The position numbers and the translations under genes are program-made. From positions 1 through 38,085 of the forward strand of contig JAGCGA010000008.1 of the NCBI GenBank assembly GCA_017649855.1: a stretch of 38,085 nucleotides of DNA, in the 5' to 3' direction. Source of the DNA: Bacteroidales bacterium. Lineage in GTDB: Bacteria > Bacteroidota > Bacteroidia > Bacteroidales > WCHB1-69. Below, piece after piece: positions 1 to 8,128 of this stretch. Each line of letters begins with the position of its first letter. Position 1 is the first letter of the stretch. The notes beneath the pieces were generated by a model that did not search any database, was not told the origin of the DNA, and was given only the letters and a program-made list of their open reading frames with translations.

Positions 1-838
1 CAACCAAAATGACATAAAACAGCATCGGAAGTCCATTGTCTTGGCCGCTTCTCATGCCATTGAGTTGATGAATGGCGGCGAAGATTACGCCTCCCTGATT
101 GGCAAGACGGTGACCACCGACAACATCACGTGGGTGGTGGTAGGCGTCTATAAGACCGACCGCACGGCACAACGTGTGGAGGCTTTTGCGCCGATCACGA
201 CCATGCAGATGATCACGAATGACATCAACTATGTTGACCAGATCAACTTCTCCTTCCACGGATTGACGACCAAGGAGGAAAATGAGCAGTTTGAAAAGAA
301 CTACCGTGCCGCCCTCAACCGGGCGCACAAAGCGGCGCCGGATGATGAGAGTTCGATCTGGATCTGGAACCGTTTCACACAGAACATGCAGATGGACAAG
401 GGGACGCATTTCATCCGCACTGCGTTGTGGATTTTGGGCATCTTCACGTTGGTGGGCGGCATCGTGGGTGTCTCCAACATCATGTTGATTACCGTGAAAG
501 AGCGCACCCGCGAGTTCGGCATCCGCAAGGCCATCGGTGCGTCGCCGTGGGAGATCATGAAGCTGATCTTGGCGGAGAGCGTTTCCATTACCGCGCTGTT
601 CGGCTATATCGGGATGTTCCTCGGCATGGTGGCCTGCGAGGTGATGAAGATGACTGTGGGACAGTCCTCCGTGGAGTTCTTCGGCGAGACCGTCCGGCTG
701 TTTGTCAACCCGACCGTTGGTCTCGGCATCTCCATTGGCGTCACCATCCTGCTGGTTGTCGCCGGCACCCTCGCCGGCATCTCCCCCGCGATGAAAGCCG
801 CGAAGATCCGCCCGATCGAAGCGTTGAATGAGACGTAA
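1..838 (+). CDS. MacB-type ABC transporter permease, 5'-truncated
   Basis: The reading frame is open from the window edge (first whole codon at base 2) and ends with TAA at 836-838, so the N-terminus lies outside the window. What remains is the end of a MacB-type periplasmic domain and a complete C-terminal FtsX domain. Three membrane segments are visible: one around the GGIVGVSNIML stretch, one after the conserved ERTREFGIRKAIGA loop, and one close to the C-terminus before the SPAMKAAKIRPIEAL ending typical of this family. The loop and ending are hallmarks of MacB/FtsX permeases that drive periplasm-to-outside efflux or lipoprotein handling without moving substrate through the inner membrane. 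It is followed by a second permease, an adaptor and a TolC-like channel, which points to one tripartite efflux operon. The TTG at 41 is not a credible start because the frame and family similarity continue upstream of it. Confidence 0.9.
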   Translation, partial: NQNDIKQHRKSIVLAASHAIELMNGGEDYASLIGKTVTTDNITWVVVGVYKTDRTAQRVEAFAPITTMQMITNDINYVDQINFSFHGLTTKEENEQFEKNYRAALNRAHKAAPDDESSIWIWNRFTQNMQMDKGTHFIRTALWILGIFTLVGGIVGVSNIMLITVKERTREFGIRKAIGASPWEIMKLILAESVSITALFGYIGMFLGMVACEVMKMTVGQSSVEFFGETVRLFVNPTVGLGISIGVTILLVVAGTLAGISPAMKAAKIRPIEALNET

Positions 839-950
839 GACGTGTGACGTTTGATGTATGACGTATGATTGACGTAAGATGTATGATTTATGACTGACTT
901 ATGACGTATTATTTAGACTATTCACTGATCACTGTTCACTGATCACTATG
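839..950. repeat. Degenerate 7-bp repeat array in the permease-permease spacer
   Basis: Almost the whole spacer between the two permease genes is built from 7-base words such as TGACGTA, TGATGTA and TGATTTA, then CACTGAT/CACTGTT. A few 4-base slips (TGAT, TGAC) change the phase. The last part (about 919-950) is also a 14-bp direct repeat. It begins straight after the TAA stop. No coding or promoter signal is visible in it. Confidence 0.8.
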
Positions 951-952
951 AA

Positions 953-2185
953 ATGAGATTCGATACAGACACATACCGGGAAATCCTCGATGCGCTGACG
1001 CGGAACAAGCGGCGCAGCTTCCTCACGGGCTTCGGCATCTTCTGGGGACTATTCATGCTGTTGTTCCTCATAGGCGGCGGTCACGGCCTGAAACAGCTGC
1101 TGGAGAAGAACTTTGAAGGGTTCGCCACGAACTCGGTCATCGTTGCGGCAGAGGAGACCACCAAGCCGTACAAGGGCTTTAAGGAGGGGCGGCAATGGAA
1201 CTTACGATACAAAGACATCGAACGGCTGAAAACGATGGTGCCCGAACTGGAGGTCGTCACCCCGTTGTTGCCCGAGTGGGGGCGTACTGCCACCCGCGAC
1301 GAACACACCGCCAGTTGCTCTGTCAAAGGGGTGGAGGCCGACTACGTCAAGGTGCAGGCCCCCACCTTGAAATTCGGGCGTTATCTCAACCAGGTCGATG
1401 TGATGCACAAGCGGAAAGTCTGCGTTATCGGCGAGCGCGTCTGGAAGACTCTGTTTCCCGATGGCGACGATCCTTGCGGACAGTATATCTGTGTGGGAGG
1501 GATTTACTATCAGGTCATTGGCGTGGATGTCTGCACCTCCAACATCAACCTCTGGGGCAACAGCGCGGATGAGATCACCATACCTTTCACAGTGATGAGC
1601 GACATCATGAACAGCGGAGACAGGGTGGGGGTGATTTGCACGGTGGGAGGCTCAGGGGTCAATATGAACGAGTTGGAGGGGAGGATACGGCAAGTAATTG
1701 CCCGTCAGCACTATATCGCACCCGATGATAAGGAAGCCATGACGCTGCTCAACATGGAGGTGATGTTCAGCATCATCGACAACCTGTTCCGAGGCATCAA
1801 CTTCCTGATCTGGTTGGTGGGCATCGGCACGTTGTTGGCAGGTGCTATCGGGGTGAGTAACATTATGTTGGTAGTCGTGCGCGAGCGGACGGTGGAGATT
1901 GGCATTCGCAGGGCCATCGGGGCCACGCCGCGTGACATCCTCACGCAGATTATCCTTGAAGGTGTCACGCTCACCATTGTCGCGGGCATGTCTGGCATTG
2001 TTTTCTCCGTGCTGCTGCTCAACCTTTTTGAGGTCATCACCAAGCACCAGGCCGTATTCCAGATCCAGTTTGGCACGGCGATAGCGGCGTTGCTCCTGTT
2101 AATGTTTTTGGGCCTTCTCGCCGGCATCGCCCCTGCCTACCGCGCCATGCACATCAAGCCCGTGGATGCGATGCGGGATGAATAG
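953..2185 (+). CDS. MacB-type ABC transporter permease (full length)
   Basis: A 410-residue inner-membrane permease of the MacB/FtsX type. One membrane segment lies near residues 20-40. A large periplasmic MacB_PCD-like domain follows (about 45-270), then three C-terminal membrane segments. The cytoplasmic loop ERTVEIGIRRAIGATPRDI and the ending APAYRAMHIKPVDAMRDE match the family signature also seen in the preceding gene. Two different permeases in tandem suggest a heterodimer working with one ATPase, which is not in this window. The start at 953 directly follows the heptamer spacer. The downstream genes are a HlyD/MacA-like adaptor and a TolC-like channel. The substrate (drug, peptide or lipid) cannot be told from sequence. 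Confidence 0.92.
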   Translation: MRFDTDTYREILDALTRNKRRSFLTGFGIFWGLFMLLFLIGGGHGLKQLLEKNFEGFATNSVIVAAEETTKPYKGFKEGRQWNLRYKDIERLKTMVPELEVVTPLLPEWGRTATRDEHTASCSVKGVEADYVKVQAPTLKFGRYLNQVDVMHKRKVCVIGERVWKTLFPDGDDPCGQYICVGGIYYQVIGVDVCTSNINLWGNSADEITIPFTVMSDIMNSGDRVGVICTVGGSGVNMNELEGRIRQVIARQHYIAPDDKEAMTLLNMEVMFSIIDNLFRGINFLIWLVGIGTLLAGAIGVSNIMLVVVRERTVEIGIRRAIGATPRDILTQIILEGVTLTIVAGMSGIVFSVLLLNLFEVITKHQAVFQIQFGTAIAALLLLMFLGLLAGIAPAYRAMHIKPVDAMRDE

Positions 2186-2188
2186 ACA

Positions 2189-2223
2189 GTTAGTAGTTAG
2201 TAATGAATAGTTAGTAGTTATAT
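2189..2223. repeat. 7-bp repeat array after the permease gene
   Basis: Five consecutive 7-base words (GTTAGTA twice, ATGAATA, GTTAGTA, GTTATAT) start three bases after the permease stop codon. They use the same word as the arrays at 3404 and 34718. Confidence 0.75.
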
Positions 2224-2315
2224 TACGGTTGAAGAACCATTCCCATTCTCTTGGAAGAGGTGCCCGGAGGGGGGATGATAGATAAATAATGGAATAATAA
2301 AAAAACCAACATACA

Positions 2316-3407
2316 ATGAAAAAGAAACTCAAATACGTCATCGGGCTGCTAATAGCCCTGATCTTCATCGGAACCTTCGTCTTTCTCTTCAAGAAGTCGA
2401 GACCCGAAAAGGAGATGTTCAACGAGTACGAAGTCACATACATGGATATCAGTCGGAAGACGCTGATCACCGGACAGATAGGGCCGCGCAACGAGGTTGC
2501 AGTGAAACCACAAATCAACGGTATCATCGCTGAGCTCTACAAGGAGGCCGGTCAGGAGGTGAAGGAGAACGAGGTCATTGCCAAGTTGAAGGTCATCCCC
2601 GACATGAACTCGCTGAGTGCGGCGCAGAGCCGTGTGCGACTGGCCGATATCAACTACAACCAGGCCAAGGCCAACTACGATCGCGAGAAGGCCTTGTACG
2701 ACAAGAAGTTGGTTAGCAACGAGGAGTTTGAGCAGGTGACGCAGGCGTTGCAGCAGGCTCGTGAGGAGAAGTCGGCGGCGCAGGACGCGCTGGAGATCAT
2801 CCGAGACGGTGTCTCCTCCACCAACGCCAAGTCCAGCTCCACGCTCATCCGTTCCACCATCTCGGGCTTGATCCTCGACATCCCCGTCAAGGTAGGTAAC
2901 TCCGTCATCCAAGCCAATACGTTGAACGACGGCACCACCGTGGCCACCGTCGCCGACATGAACGACTTGATTTTCAAGGGGAACGTCGATGAAACAGAGG
3001 TCGGCACACTGCGTGAGGGTGCCCCGCTGAAGATCACCATCGGGGCGTTGCAGGATTACACTTTCGATGCCGTGTTGGAGTATATCTCCCCGAAGGCCGT
3101 GCAGAACAACGGTGCCAACCAGTTTGAAATCCGCGCTGCTGTCAAGCCGCAGAGCGACAATAAGATCCGTTCCGGCTACAGTGCGAACGCCGAGATTGTC
3201 TTGGAGAGCGCGGAGCACGTTCTTGCCATCCCCGAGGGCGCTTTGGAGTTCTCTGGCGACTCCACCTTCGTCTATGTCAAGAATGGTGCCTCCTACGATC
3301 GCCGCTCCATCACTACTGGCATCAGCGATGGCATCAACATCGTGGTGACGAGTGGGCTGAAAGAAGGGGAGAAAGTGCGAGGCACGAAAGTGGTTGGCAA
3401 TTTGTAG
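2316..3407 (+). CDS. HlyD/MacA-like periplasmic efflux adaptor
   Basis: A 363-residue membrane-fusion protein. An N-terminal membrane anchor spans about residues 5-24. The first half of a lipoyl-like domain follows (PQINGIIAELYKEAGQEVKENEVIAKL, about 65-95), then a coiled-coil hairpin rich in Q, A and E (about 100-165), the second lipoyl half (SGLILDIPVKVGNSV), and a beta-barrel and membrane-proximal region. Proteins of this family bridge inner-membrane MacB-type permeases and TolC-like outer-membrane channels. Its place between two permeases and a TolC homologue fits that role. The start at 2316 is preceded by an A-rich stretch, usual for translation starts in this phylum, and there is no Shine-Dalgarno motif. 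The stop codon is already part of a 7-bp repeat array. Confidence 0.92.
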   Translation: MKKKLKYVIGLLIALIFIGTFVFLFKKSRPEKEMFNEYEVTYMDISRKTLITGQIGPRNEVAVKPQINGIIAELYKEAGQEVKENEVIAKLKVIPDMNSLSAAQSRVRLADINYNQAKANYDREKALYDKKLVSNEEFEQVTQALQQAREEKSAAQDALEIIRDGVSSTNAKSSSTLIRSTISGLILDIPVKVGNSVIQANTLNDGTTVATVADMNDLIFKGNVDETEVGTLREGAPLKITIGALQDYTFDAVLEYISPKAVQNNGANQFEIRAAVKPQSDNKIRSGYSANAEIVLESAEHVLAIPEGALEFSGDSTFVYVKNGASYDRRSITTGISDGINIVVTSGLKEGEKVRGTKVVGNL

Positions 3408-3424
3408 TTAGAAGTCAGTAGTTA
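3404..3424. repeat. 7-bp repeats overlapping the adaptor stop codon
   Basis: Three 7-base units (GTAGTTA, GAAGTCA, GTAGTTA). The TAG stop of the adaptor gene (3405-3407) lies inside the first unit. Confidence 0.65.
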
Positions 3425-3466
3425 AAACGAAATGCCTCGATATATGATAAACATATTCCTTGAGCA

Positions 3467-3548
3467 GTCCCGAAGGGACAAGAGCTCGGTAGCCAAGGGT
3501 AAGGCGTGAGGAACGAACGCCGCCACCCCTGGGATAGAACGCATGATT
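3467..3548. repeat. Intergenic palindromic element with a GTCCC/GGGAC arm
   Basis: It starts with a perfect hairpin GTCCC-GAA-GGGAC (3467-3479). A segment with GGTAGCC, CAAGGG and later CCCTGGG arms follows, which could pair over the intervening GC-rich part. From memory, elements of the form GTCCCnnnGGGAC...GGTAGCC...CCCnGGG are common intergenic repeats in Bacteroidota genomes. Only one copy is seen here, so the repeat status is inferred. It could also help end the adaptor transcript. Confidence 0.5.
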
Positions 3549-3554
3549 TGGAAT

Positions 3555-3592
3555 GTGTGACGTATGATTAATGATAATGATAGATGACAAGT
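3555..3592. repeat. 7-bp repeats just before the TolC-like gene
   Basis: About five 7-base words (GTGTGAC, GTATGAT, TAATGAT, AATGATA, GATGACA) run up to the probable start codon at 3593. The words resemble those at 839-890, although the two sites are 2.7 kb apart. Confidence 0.6.
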
Positions 3593-4924
3593 ATGAATAA
3601 GATAATGAAGACAACCGTATTTTTGTTTGGCCTGATGATGTGTGTTGGCATTGCAAAAGGCCAACATGCCCAGCCTACTCCCTGGACTCTCGACGCTTGC
3701 GTGCAGTACGCCCTTGACCACAACCTGACGGTCAAGCAGAATGAGTTGGTGAAGTCTCAACGAGAGGTGGAGCTGAACACGGCTAAGAATAGCGTGTGGC
3801 CAGGAGTACAAGCAAGCGCATCTCAAAATTTCTCATTTGGAAGGGGACTCTCTGAGGACAACACCTACGTCAGTTCCAACACTGCCAACACCTCTTTCGG
3901 CATTGGGGGCAGCATGAACCTTTTTACCGGTCTGCGGGTCAAGAACAACATCACGATGGGCAAACTGAACCTGGAAGCCGCTACCGCCGACTGTGACAAG
4001 GCCAAGGAGGACATCCGCATCGCGGTGACGCAGGCTTACATGCAGATTCTCTATCAGATGGAGGTCTGTGAAGTTGCAATGTTGCAAATCGCCATCGACT
4101 CCGCACAAGTGGAGCGGCTCACCGCCCTCTACGAGCTCGGCAAGATCGGGCCCGCGGAGGTGGCCGCCCGGAAGTCCACCTTGGCCCAGAGCAGACTAAC
4201 TTATACTCAGGCCCATAACGGTTTGGTCTCTGCCATATTGGATATGACCCAGTTGCTGGAGTTGGAAAGTCCTGTTGGATTTACCATTGCGAAACCAGAC
4301 AATGATGCATACCTGCCAACCAACCTGCCCTCGCCAGAGCAGATCTACCAGAAGGCATTGGGGAACCGAGCCGCTGTGAAAGCCGAGGAGATTCGCACAG
4401 ACTGTGCCAAGACCAACGTTGCATTGGCTAAAAGTGGCTGGTATCCAACCCTCTCGATGAATGGTGGACTCGTCACCGACTACTATGCGCTGTTGGGCCA
4501 CGCTGGCAAAGGCTTTGGCGAGCAGCTGCGCGACAACTTCAGTCCCTACCTTGGCTTCACGCTTAATGTGCCCATTTTCGACCGTTTGGAAACGCGCAAC
4601 AACGTACGGTTGGCCCAGCTGCAGCTCGAGAACCAGCAGATTCAGATCGAAAACGTCAAGAAACAACTCTATAAGGAGATCCAGCAAGCATATTACAATG
4701 CGGTGTCTGCAAAGGAGAAACTCGTCAGTAGCGAGGTGGCAGAAGTCAGTGCAAAAGAGGCCTTTGAGCTGGAAACGGCCCTCTATGAGAACGGAAAATC
4801 CACGAGTACTGCCTTCAACGAGGCGAAAAACAACTACTTGCAAGCTGCTTCAAACTTGGCGCAGGCCCGCTGCGAGTTCCTGTATCAGGTCCGTTTGCTG
4901 GAGCTGCTGGCAGGAGAGAATTAA
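3593..4924 (+). CDS. TolC-family outer-membrane efflux channel
   Basis: A protein of about 443 residues with a signal peptide (hydrophobic core FLFGLMMCVGIAKG, cleavage likely after it). Two long repeated alpha-helical regions rich in Q, A, N and E are typical of the TolC/OEP fold (two OEP domains, about 35-230 and 255-440). In such channels three subunits form an outer-membrane barrel plus a periplasmic tunnel that docks onto the adaptor encoded just upstream. Together with the two permeases it completes a MacAB-TolC-like exporter, apart from the ATPase. Start choice is open: ATGs at 3584, 3593 and 3605 are all in frame. 3593 or 3605 gives the more usual signal peptide, and 3584 lies inside the 7-bp repeat block. 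Confidence 0.9.
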   Translation: MNKIMKTTVFLFGLMMCVGIAKGQHAQPTPWTLDACVQYALDHNLTVKQNELVKSQREVELNTAKNSVWPGVQASASQNFSFGRGLSEDNTYVSSNTANTSFGIGGSMNLFTGLRVKNNITMGKLNLEAATADCDKAKEDIRIAVTQAYMQILYQMEVCEVAMLQIAIDSAQVERLTALYELGKIGPAEVAARKSTLAQSRLTYTQAHNGLVSAILDMTQLLELESPVGFTIAKPDNDAYLPTNLPSPEQIYQKALGNRAAVKAEEIRTDCAKTNVALAKSGWYPTLSMNGGLVTDYYALLGHAGKGFGEQLRDNFSPYLGFTLNVPIFDRLETRNNVRLAQLQLENQQIQIENVKKQLYKEIQQAYYNAVSAKEKLVSSEVAEVSAKEAFELETALYENGKSTSTAFNEAKNNYLQAASNLAQARCEFLYQVRLLELLAGEN

Positions 4925-5078
4925 GCGTTTATAAGCGAAAACTGAGAATTTGAATCGTTACGAGTCAGATAAAATTGCTATCTTCGCTGCGTCATTTCTT
5001 CAGATTCTGTTTCACGGACCTCGCAGCATGTGAAGATTTGACGTAATAGATTTCAATGTAGAGGTTTGTTTTTCTAAG

Positions 5079-5915
5079 ATGTTAAAGATCAACAAAATAC
5101 TATTTCTTATACTTCTTGTGCTGGGACCACTCTTCGTGTTGAACGCCCAAGAAGGAAAATGGTCGGCAAAAGGCGATGCGGCCTATCAGAAGGGGAATTA
5201 TTCGAAAGCAATCTCTTTGTACCAGAAAGGTGTGAAAGCCGAAGAAGGTGCCTCCTGCTATGGACTGGGACTCTGCTACCTGGAAGGACATGGAACGCCC
5301 CAGGATCTCAATGAGGCTGCTTTCTACTTGTATCGCGGAGCGGAGCTCTCCAATCTGAAAGCCTCTGCCGAGATGCTGGTCCGTCTTGCCGATAAGGGCA
5401 ATGCCGATGCGCAGATGCTCGCCGGACACTGCTATCAGGTGGGCTATGGGCTGGATCAAGACCTCTCGAAAGCGATACAATATTATCAGATGTCGCGAAA
5501 ATACAACCTGAAGTATCTGGTGGATGCCCTGCGACTCTCCATTGAAGAGGAGGGGAATGTGGATCAGGCGTCGTCTTCTTCCGCCCCCGACACTTCTGGC
5601 GATGAGATTTTCCGTTTCGCGACCCAAGCACCTGAATTTCCCGGTGGGGTTCAGGCACTGGTGAACATGCTGGCTCAGAATGCTGTCTATCCGGAATATT
5701 GTCGTGCAAGAAAGATTAAGGGCACCGTACTGATTGAGTTTGTGGTGGAGGCTGACGGGCAGGTGAGCCATGTGAAGGTAAAGCTGTCTTGTTTCCCGTT
5801 GTTGGACAACGAGGCGTTGCGGGTAGTCAGCAAGCAGCCGCGGTGGGAGCCTGGAATCTTGGACGGGAAGCCGGTGAGGTGTTATTATGCTGTTCCTATG
5901 AGGTTTGCTATGTGA
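5079..5915 (+). CDS. Sel1-like repeat protein with C-terminal TonB domain
   Basis: A 278-residue exported protein. The signal peptide covers about residues 1-24 (ends in VLNAQ). TPR/Sel1-like helical repeats cover about 28-145, with the Sel1 pattern AxYxLGxCYxxGxGxxQDLxKAxxYY seen twice. A linker follows, then a TonB C-terminal domain (about 185-278) containing EFPGGVQAL, YPEYCRARKIKGTVLIEFVV and the ending DGKPVRCYYAVPMRF. TonB_C domains normally contact TonB-dependent receptors in the periplasm. This protein has no transmembrane anchor apart from the signal peptide, so it is probably a soluble periplasmic protein rather than a true energy transducer. It stands alone, with 154 bp upstream and a transposase remnant on the opposite strand downstream. 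No partner is evident. Confidence 0.85.
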   Translation: MLKINKILFLILLVLGPLFVLNAQEGKWSAKGDAAYQKGNYSKAISLYQKGVKAEEGASCYGLGLCYLEGHGTPQDLNEAAFYLYRGAELSNLKASAEMLVRLADKGNADAQMLAGHCYQVGYGLDQDLSKAIQYYQMSRKYNLKYLVDALRLSIEEEGNVDQASSSSAPDTSGDEIFRFATQAPEFPGGVQALVNMLAQNAVYPEYCRARKIKGTVLIEFVVEADGQVSHVKVKLSCFPLLDNEALRVVSKQPRWEPGILDGKPVRCYYAVPMRFAM

Positions 5916-5998
5916 TGATAGCATGGCATGGTGCCTACATAGAGGCCCTTTGTCACAATAGATACGTGTTGACTGCTTTGTCGTGTTTAAAAGGCGTG

Positions 5999-6832
5999 TC
6001 ATTGTGGCCGGACTGTCTTGTAGGTGATTGCCTGCCCGATTCTCGAAAACATCAATTTGGCCCGATCCTCATTGGAGAAAGTTGCAGTTTTGTGCCTGAA
6101 TAGTGCTTCATAAACATATCTGTGAAATATTGAAGCTGATAAATAGTGATAAACACCGAAAGTCATTCTTTTCAGTTGAATCCAGAAACCATTTTCTATT
6201 TTCTTTTTGCCTTTTCTCTCACGATAATTCCATCTTGGATCTTCTGTTTGATATATTTCCTTTTCACTCTCCGCAAGTGTTTGATAACAAATGTACCGAT
6301 CCTCGTGTATTCTACTAGCTGTTTTTGTGAATTCATATAATTTGGGGTGTAGAAAGTTGGGTGGATTTGACCATCTGACACGAAAAGGATTTCCATTTGA
6401 ACTCACCTTGGTCACTATCTTGCTCTGAATGATGTCTTTACAATTATCATCAGGATTCTTGAATAGAATTCTGATTTTTTGAGCGATAAACCATGCTGTT
6501 TTTTGCGTCACGCCAAGATCTTTTGCAAGTTGACAAGAAGATATCCCCTGTTTGCTATTGCAAAGCAGATAGATTCCCATAAACCATTTTATTAATGGGA
6601 GTTTTGTGTTCTGGAATATCGTGCCAACTAATACGGAAAATGTGTCCCGGCAGCTGCTGCATGCGTAACGTCCGTCTTTTTTCCGATATATTTTCTTGCA
6701 TCCGCAATAAGGACAGACTGGTTCGCCATGCCATCGAATTTCTGCTAAGTAGTCTCTGCATTTCTTCTCACTATTCAGACGCCTTAATAGAGCGTGAATG
6801 GATTTAAACTCAGATAGATCATTTGTTGCCAT
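5999..6832 (-). pseudogene. IS1595-like transposase remnant, catalytic core not recognisable
   Basis: A 277-residue frame. The N-terminal part is typical of IS1595-family transposases: a zinc ribbon with C40/C43 and C58/C61, followed by a helix-turn-helix-like segment (QLAKDLGVTQKTAWFIAQKIR, about 101-121). The C-terminal part (about 214-277, GFWIQLKRMTFGVYHYLS...) also matches the end of the family. The middle does not: the usual DDE-type core, which begins with an E-x-DE-x-Y-x-GG motif and is roughly 100 residues or more, is missing. In its place are about 85 lysine- and arginine-rich residues (127-212) I do not recognise. The region is AT-rich compared with its neighbours. No matching terminal inverted repeats were found by eye. 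It is probably an inactive, internally rearranged copy, but a divergent intact family member cannot be excluded. Confidence 0.6.
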
Positions 6833-7081
6833 GTTCTTTGATAATTAATATAAAGTTATTAAAATGCAAAAATACAAATAATTTATTTGATACCATGAAG
6901 AATAATTGCTTTTTTAGTCAAGATGTATCTATTGATAGCCCAATATTTTTTCCCCCTTTTTCCGTAAATCCTCCATTCCTTCCTTTTTTTCACCCCTAAA
7001 TCTTTCCTCTTTTCCCTATCCTGACACCCGATTATTCCCCTATCTTCTTTTGTATCACCCTGAAAATCAAATTGATAAAAA

Positions 7082-7104
7082 TTTTGCGTAAAATTTACGC
7101 AAAA
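7082..7104. promoter_or_regulatory. Perfect 23-bp palindrome, probable NrtR operator 1
   Basis: The arms TTTTGCGTAAA and TTTACGCAAAA are separated by a single A, giving a perfect 11+1+11 palindrome. It lies just upstream of the expected -33 region of the regulator gene at 7172. Its centre (7093) is 50 bp from that of a related palindrome at 7143. Such paired sites in front of a regulator gene usually mean autoregulation. Assignment to the NrtR product is an inference from position. Confidence 0.75.
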
Positions 7105-7128
7105 TGTGTTTTCGTATCGTATAAAGTG

Positions 7129-7136
7129 TATTTTTG
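7129..7136 (+). promoter_or_regulatory. Bacteroidota-type -7 box (TATTTTTG) for the NrtR cassette
   Basis: TATTTTTG fits the TAnnTTTG consensus and lies 36 bp before the ATG at 7172. No clear TTTG -33 element is seen at the usual distance. Operator 2 overlaps the box, and operator 1 sits just upstream of the -33 region, so binding at either site could block the promoter. Confidence 0.6.
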
Positions 7137-7152
7137 CGTTAAAATTACGCAA
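7134..7152. promoter_or_regulatory. Second palindrome, probable NrtR operator 2
   Basis: The arms TTGCGT and ACGCAA are separated by 7 bases (TAAAATT). This is the same outer motif as the perfect palindrome at 7082-7104, with the centres 50 bp apart. It overlaps the -7 box and the expected transcription start of the downstream cassette, the classic position for a repressor site. Confidence 0.7.
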
Positions 7153-7171
7153 TTAAAAAAATGCACACGAT

Positions 7172-8095
7172 ATGAGCTACTCTTACCAATATCCCCATCC
7201 GGCTGTCGCCACCGACTGCGTGGTCTTCGGCTTCGATGGTAAAGACCTGAACATCCTGCTGATAGAGCGCGGCCTTGACCCCTATAAGGGCATGTGGGCC
7301 TTCCCGGGCGGCTTCATGAAAATTGACGAGACTGCGGAGACATGCGCCCGGCGTGAACTCTCCGAAGAGACGGGCCTGGACATCCAAGTCATGAAACAGC
7401 TGGGCGCTTTCTCCAGTGTTCAGCGCGATCCCCGCGAGCGCGTGGTCTCCATCGCCTTCTACGTCCTGGTGCAACCCTCCGAGGTGTCCGGCGGCGACGA
7501 TGCCCGCCAAGCCCGCTGGTTTCCCATCGATGATGTTCCGCAACTGGCTTTCGATCATGATTTTATCCTCCGCAAGGCCATGAGCCAGCTCCGCAAGGAC
7601 ATCTATTTCGAGCCCATCGGCTTTGAACTGCTCAACAACGCTTTCACCATGTCAGAACTCCAACGCCTTTACGAAGCCATCCTCGGAGTCCATTTCGACC
7701 GCCGCAACTTCGAGCGCAAGATGCTCCAGACTGGCATCCTCCAAACCGCGACAGAGTCGGTGGATGACCTTCCCGCTTCACACTCCTGGGAACAAGTGAA
7801 AGCTAATCGCTTCTTCGGCTCGCATCGGGAGATGAGACGCAAGGACATCAACGACTTGTTTGGCTCAAGTGATTCATCCTCCCAGACAGTGCAGGACACA
7901 TCCCCTCACATACACTTCCAAGCACTCTCTGACGAACAGTTGTCCCTGACAGACGATTGTCAGCTGGAAGCAGAGGAAGCCTCCCCGGAAGTTCTGCCAA
8001 AGCGAAAACCCGGGCGGAAAGGCCGGCTGTTTTCCTTTGACAAGGAGAAATATGCTCGCTTCAAACACGACAATAATTTCAGATTCGAGTTCTAA
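7172..8095 (+). CDS. NrtR/AraR-type Nudix transcriptional regulator
   Basis: A 307-residue protein. An N-terminal Nudix domain (about 1-145) is followed by a winged-helix DNA-binding region (about 150-195, LLNNAFTMSELQRLYEAILGVHFDRRNFERKM). The ending (GRKGRLFSFDKEKY...FRFEF) is typical of this regulator family in Bacteroidota. The Nudix box is complete: it reads G-x5-E-x7-RELSEETGL from G307 of the domain signature GGFMKIDE onward, with all catalytic Glu and Arg present, whereas many NrtR proteins have lost them. NrtR regulators sense ADP-ribose or related ligands and control NAD metabolism; a Bacteroides relative, AraR, senses arabinose. About 85 extra residues (roughly 205-290) lie between the winged helix and the ending, making it longer than usual. 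The downstream gene begins 33 bp later, and two palindromes lie upstream. Confidence 0.88.
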   Translation: MSYSYQYPHPAVATDCVVFGFDGKDLNILLIERGLDPYKGMWAFPGGFMKIDETAETCARRELSEETGLDIQVMKQLGAFSSVQRDPRERVVSIAFYVLVQPSEVSGGDDARQARWFPIDDVPQLAFDHDFILRKAMSQLRKDIYFEPIGFELLNNAFTMSELQRLYEAILGVHFDRRNFERKMLQTGILQTATESVDDLPASHSWEQVKANRFFGSHREMRRKDINDLFGSSDSSSQTVQDTSPHIHFQALSDEQLSLTDDCQLEAEEASPEVLPKRKPGRKGRLFSFDKEKYARFKHDNNFRFEF

Positions 8096-8128
8096 ACCTT
8101 ATTTGTTAACCATATATATATCACCGTT

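Noticed and set aside
6883..7152. 89-codon minus-strand frame
   Set aside because: AT-rich, basic and low in complexity. It runs across both palindromic operators and the -7 box, with no family pattern.
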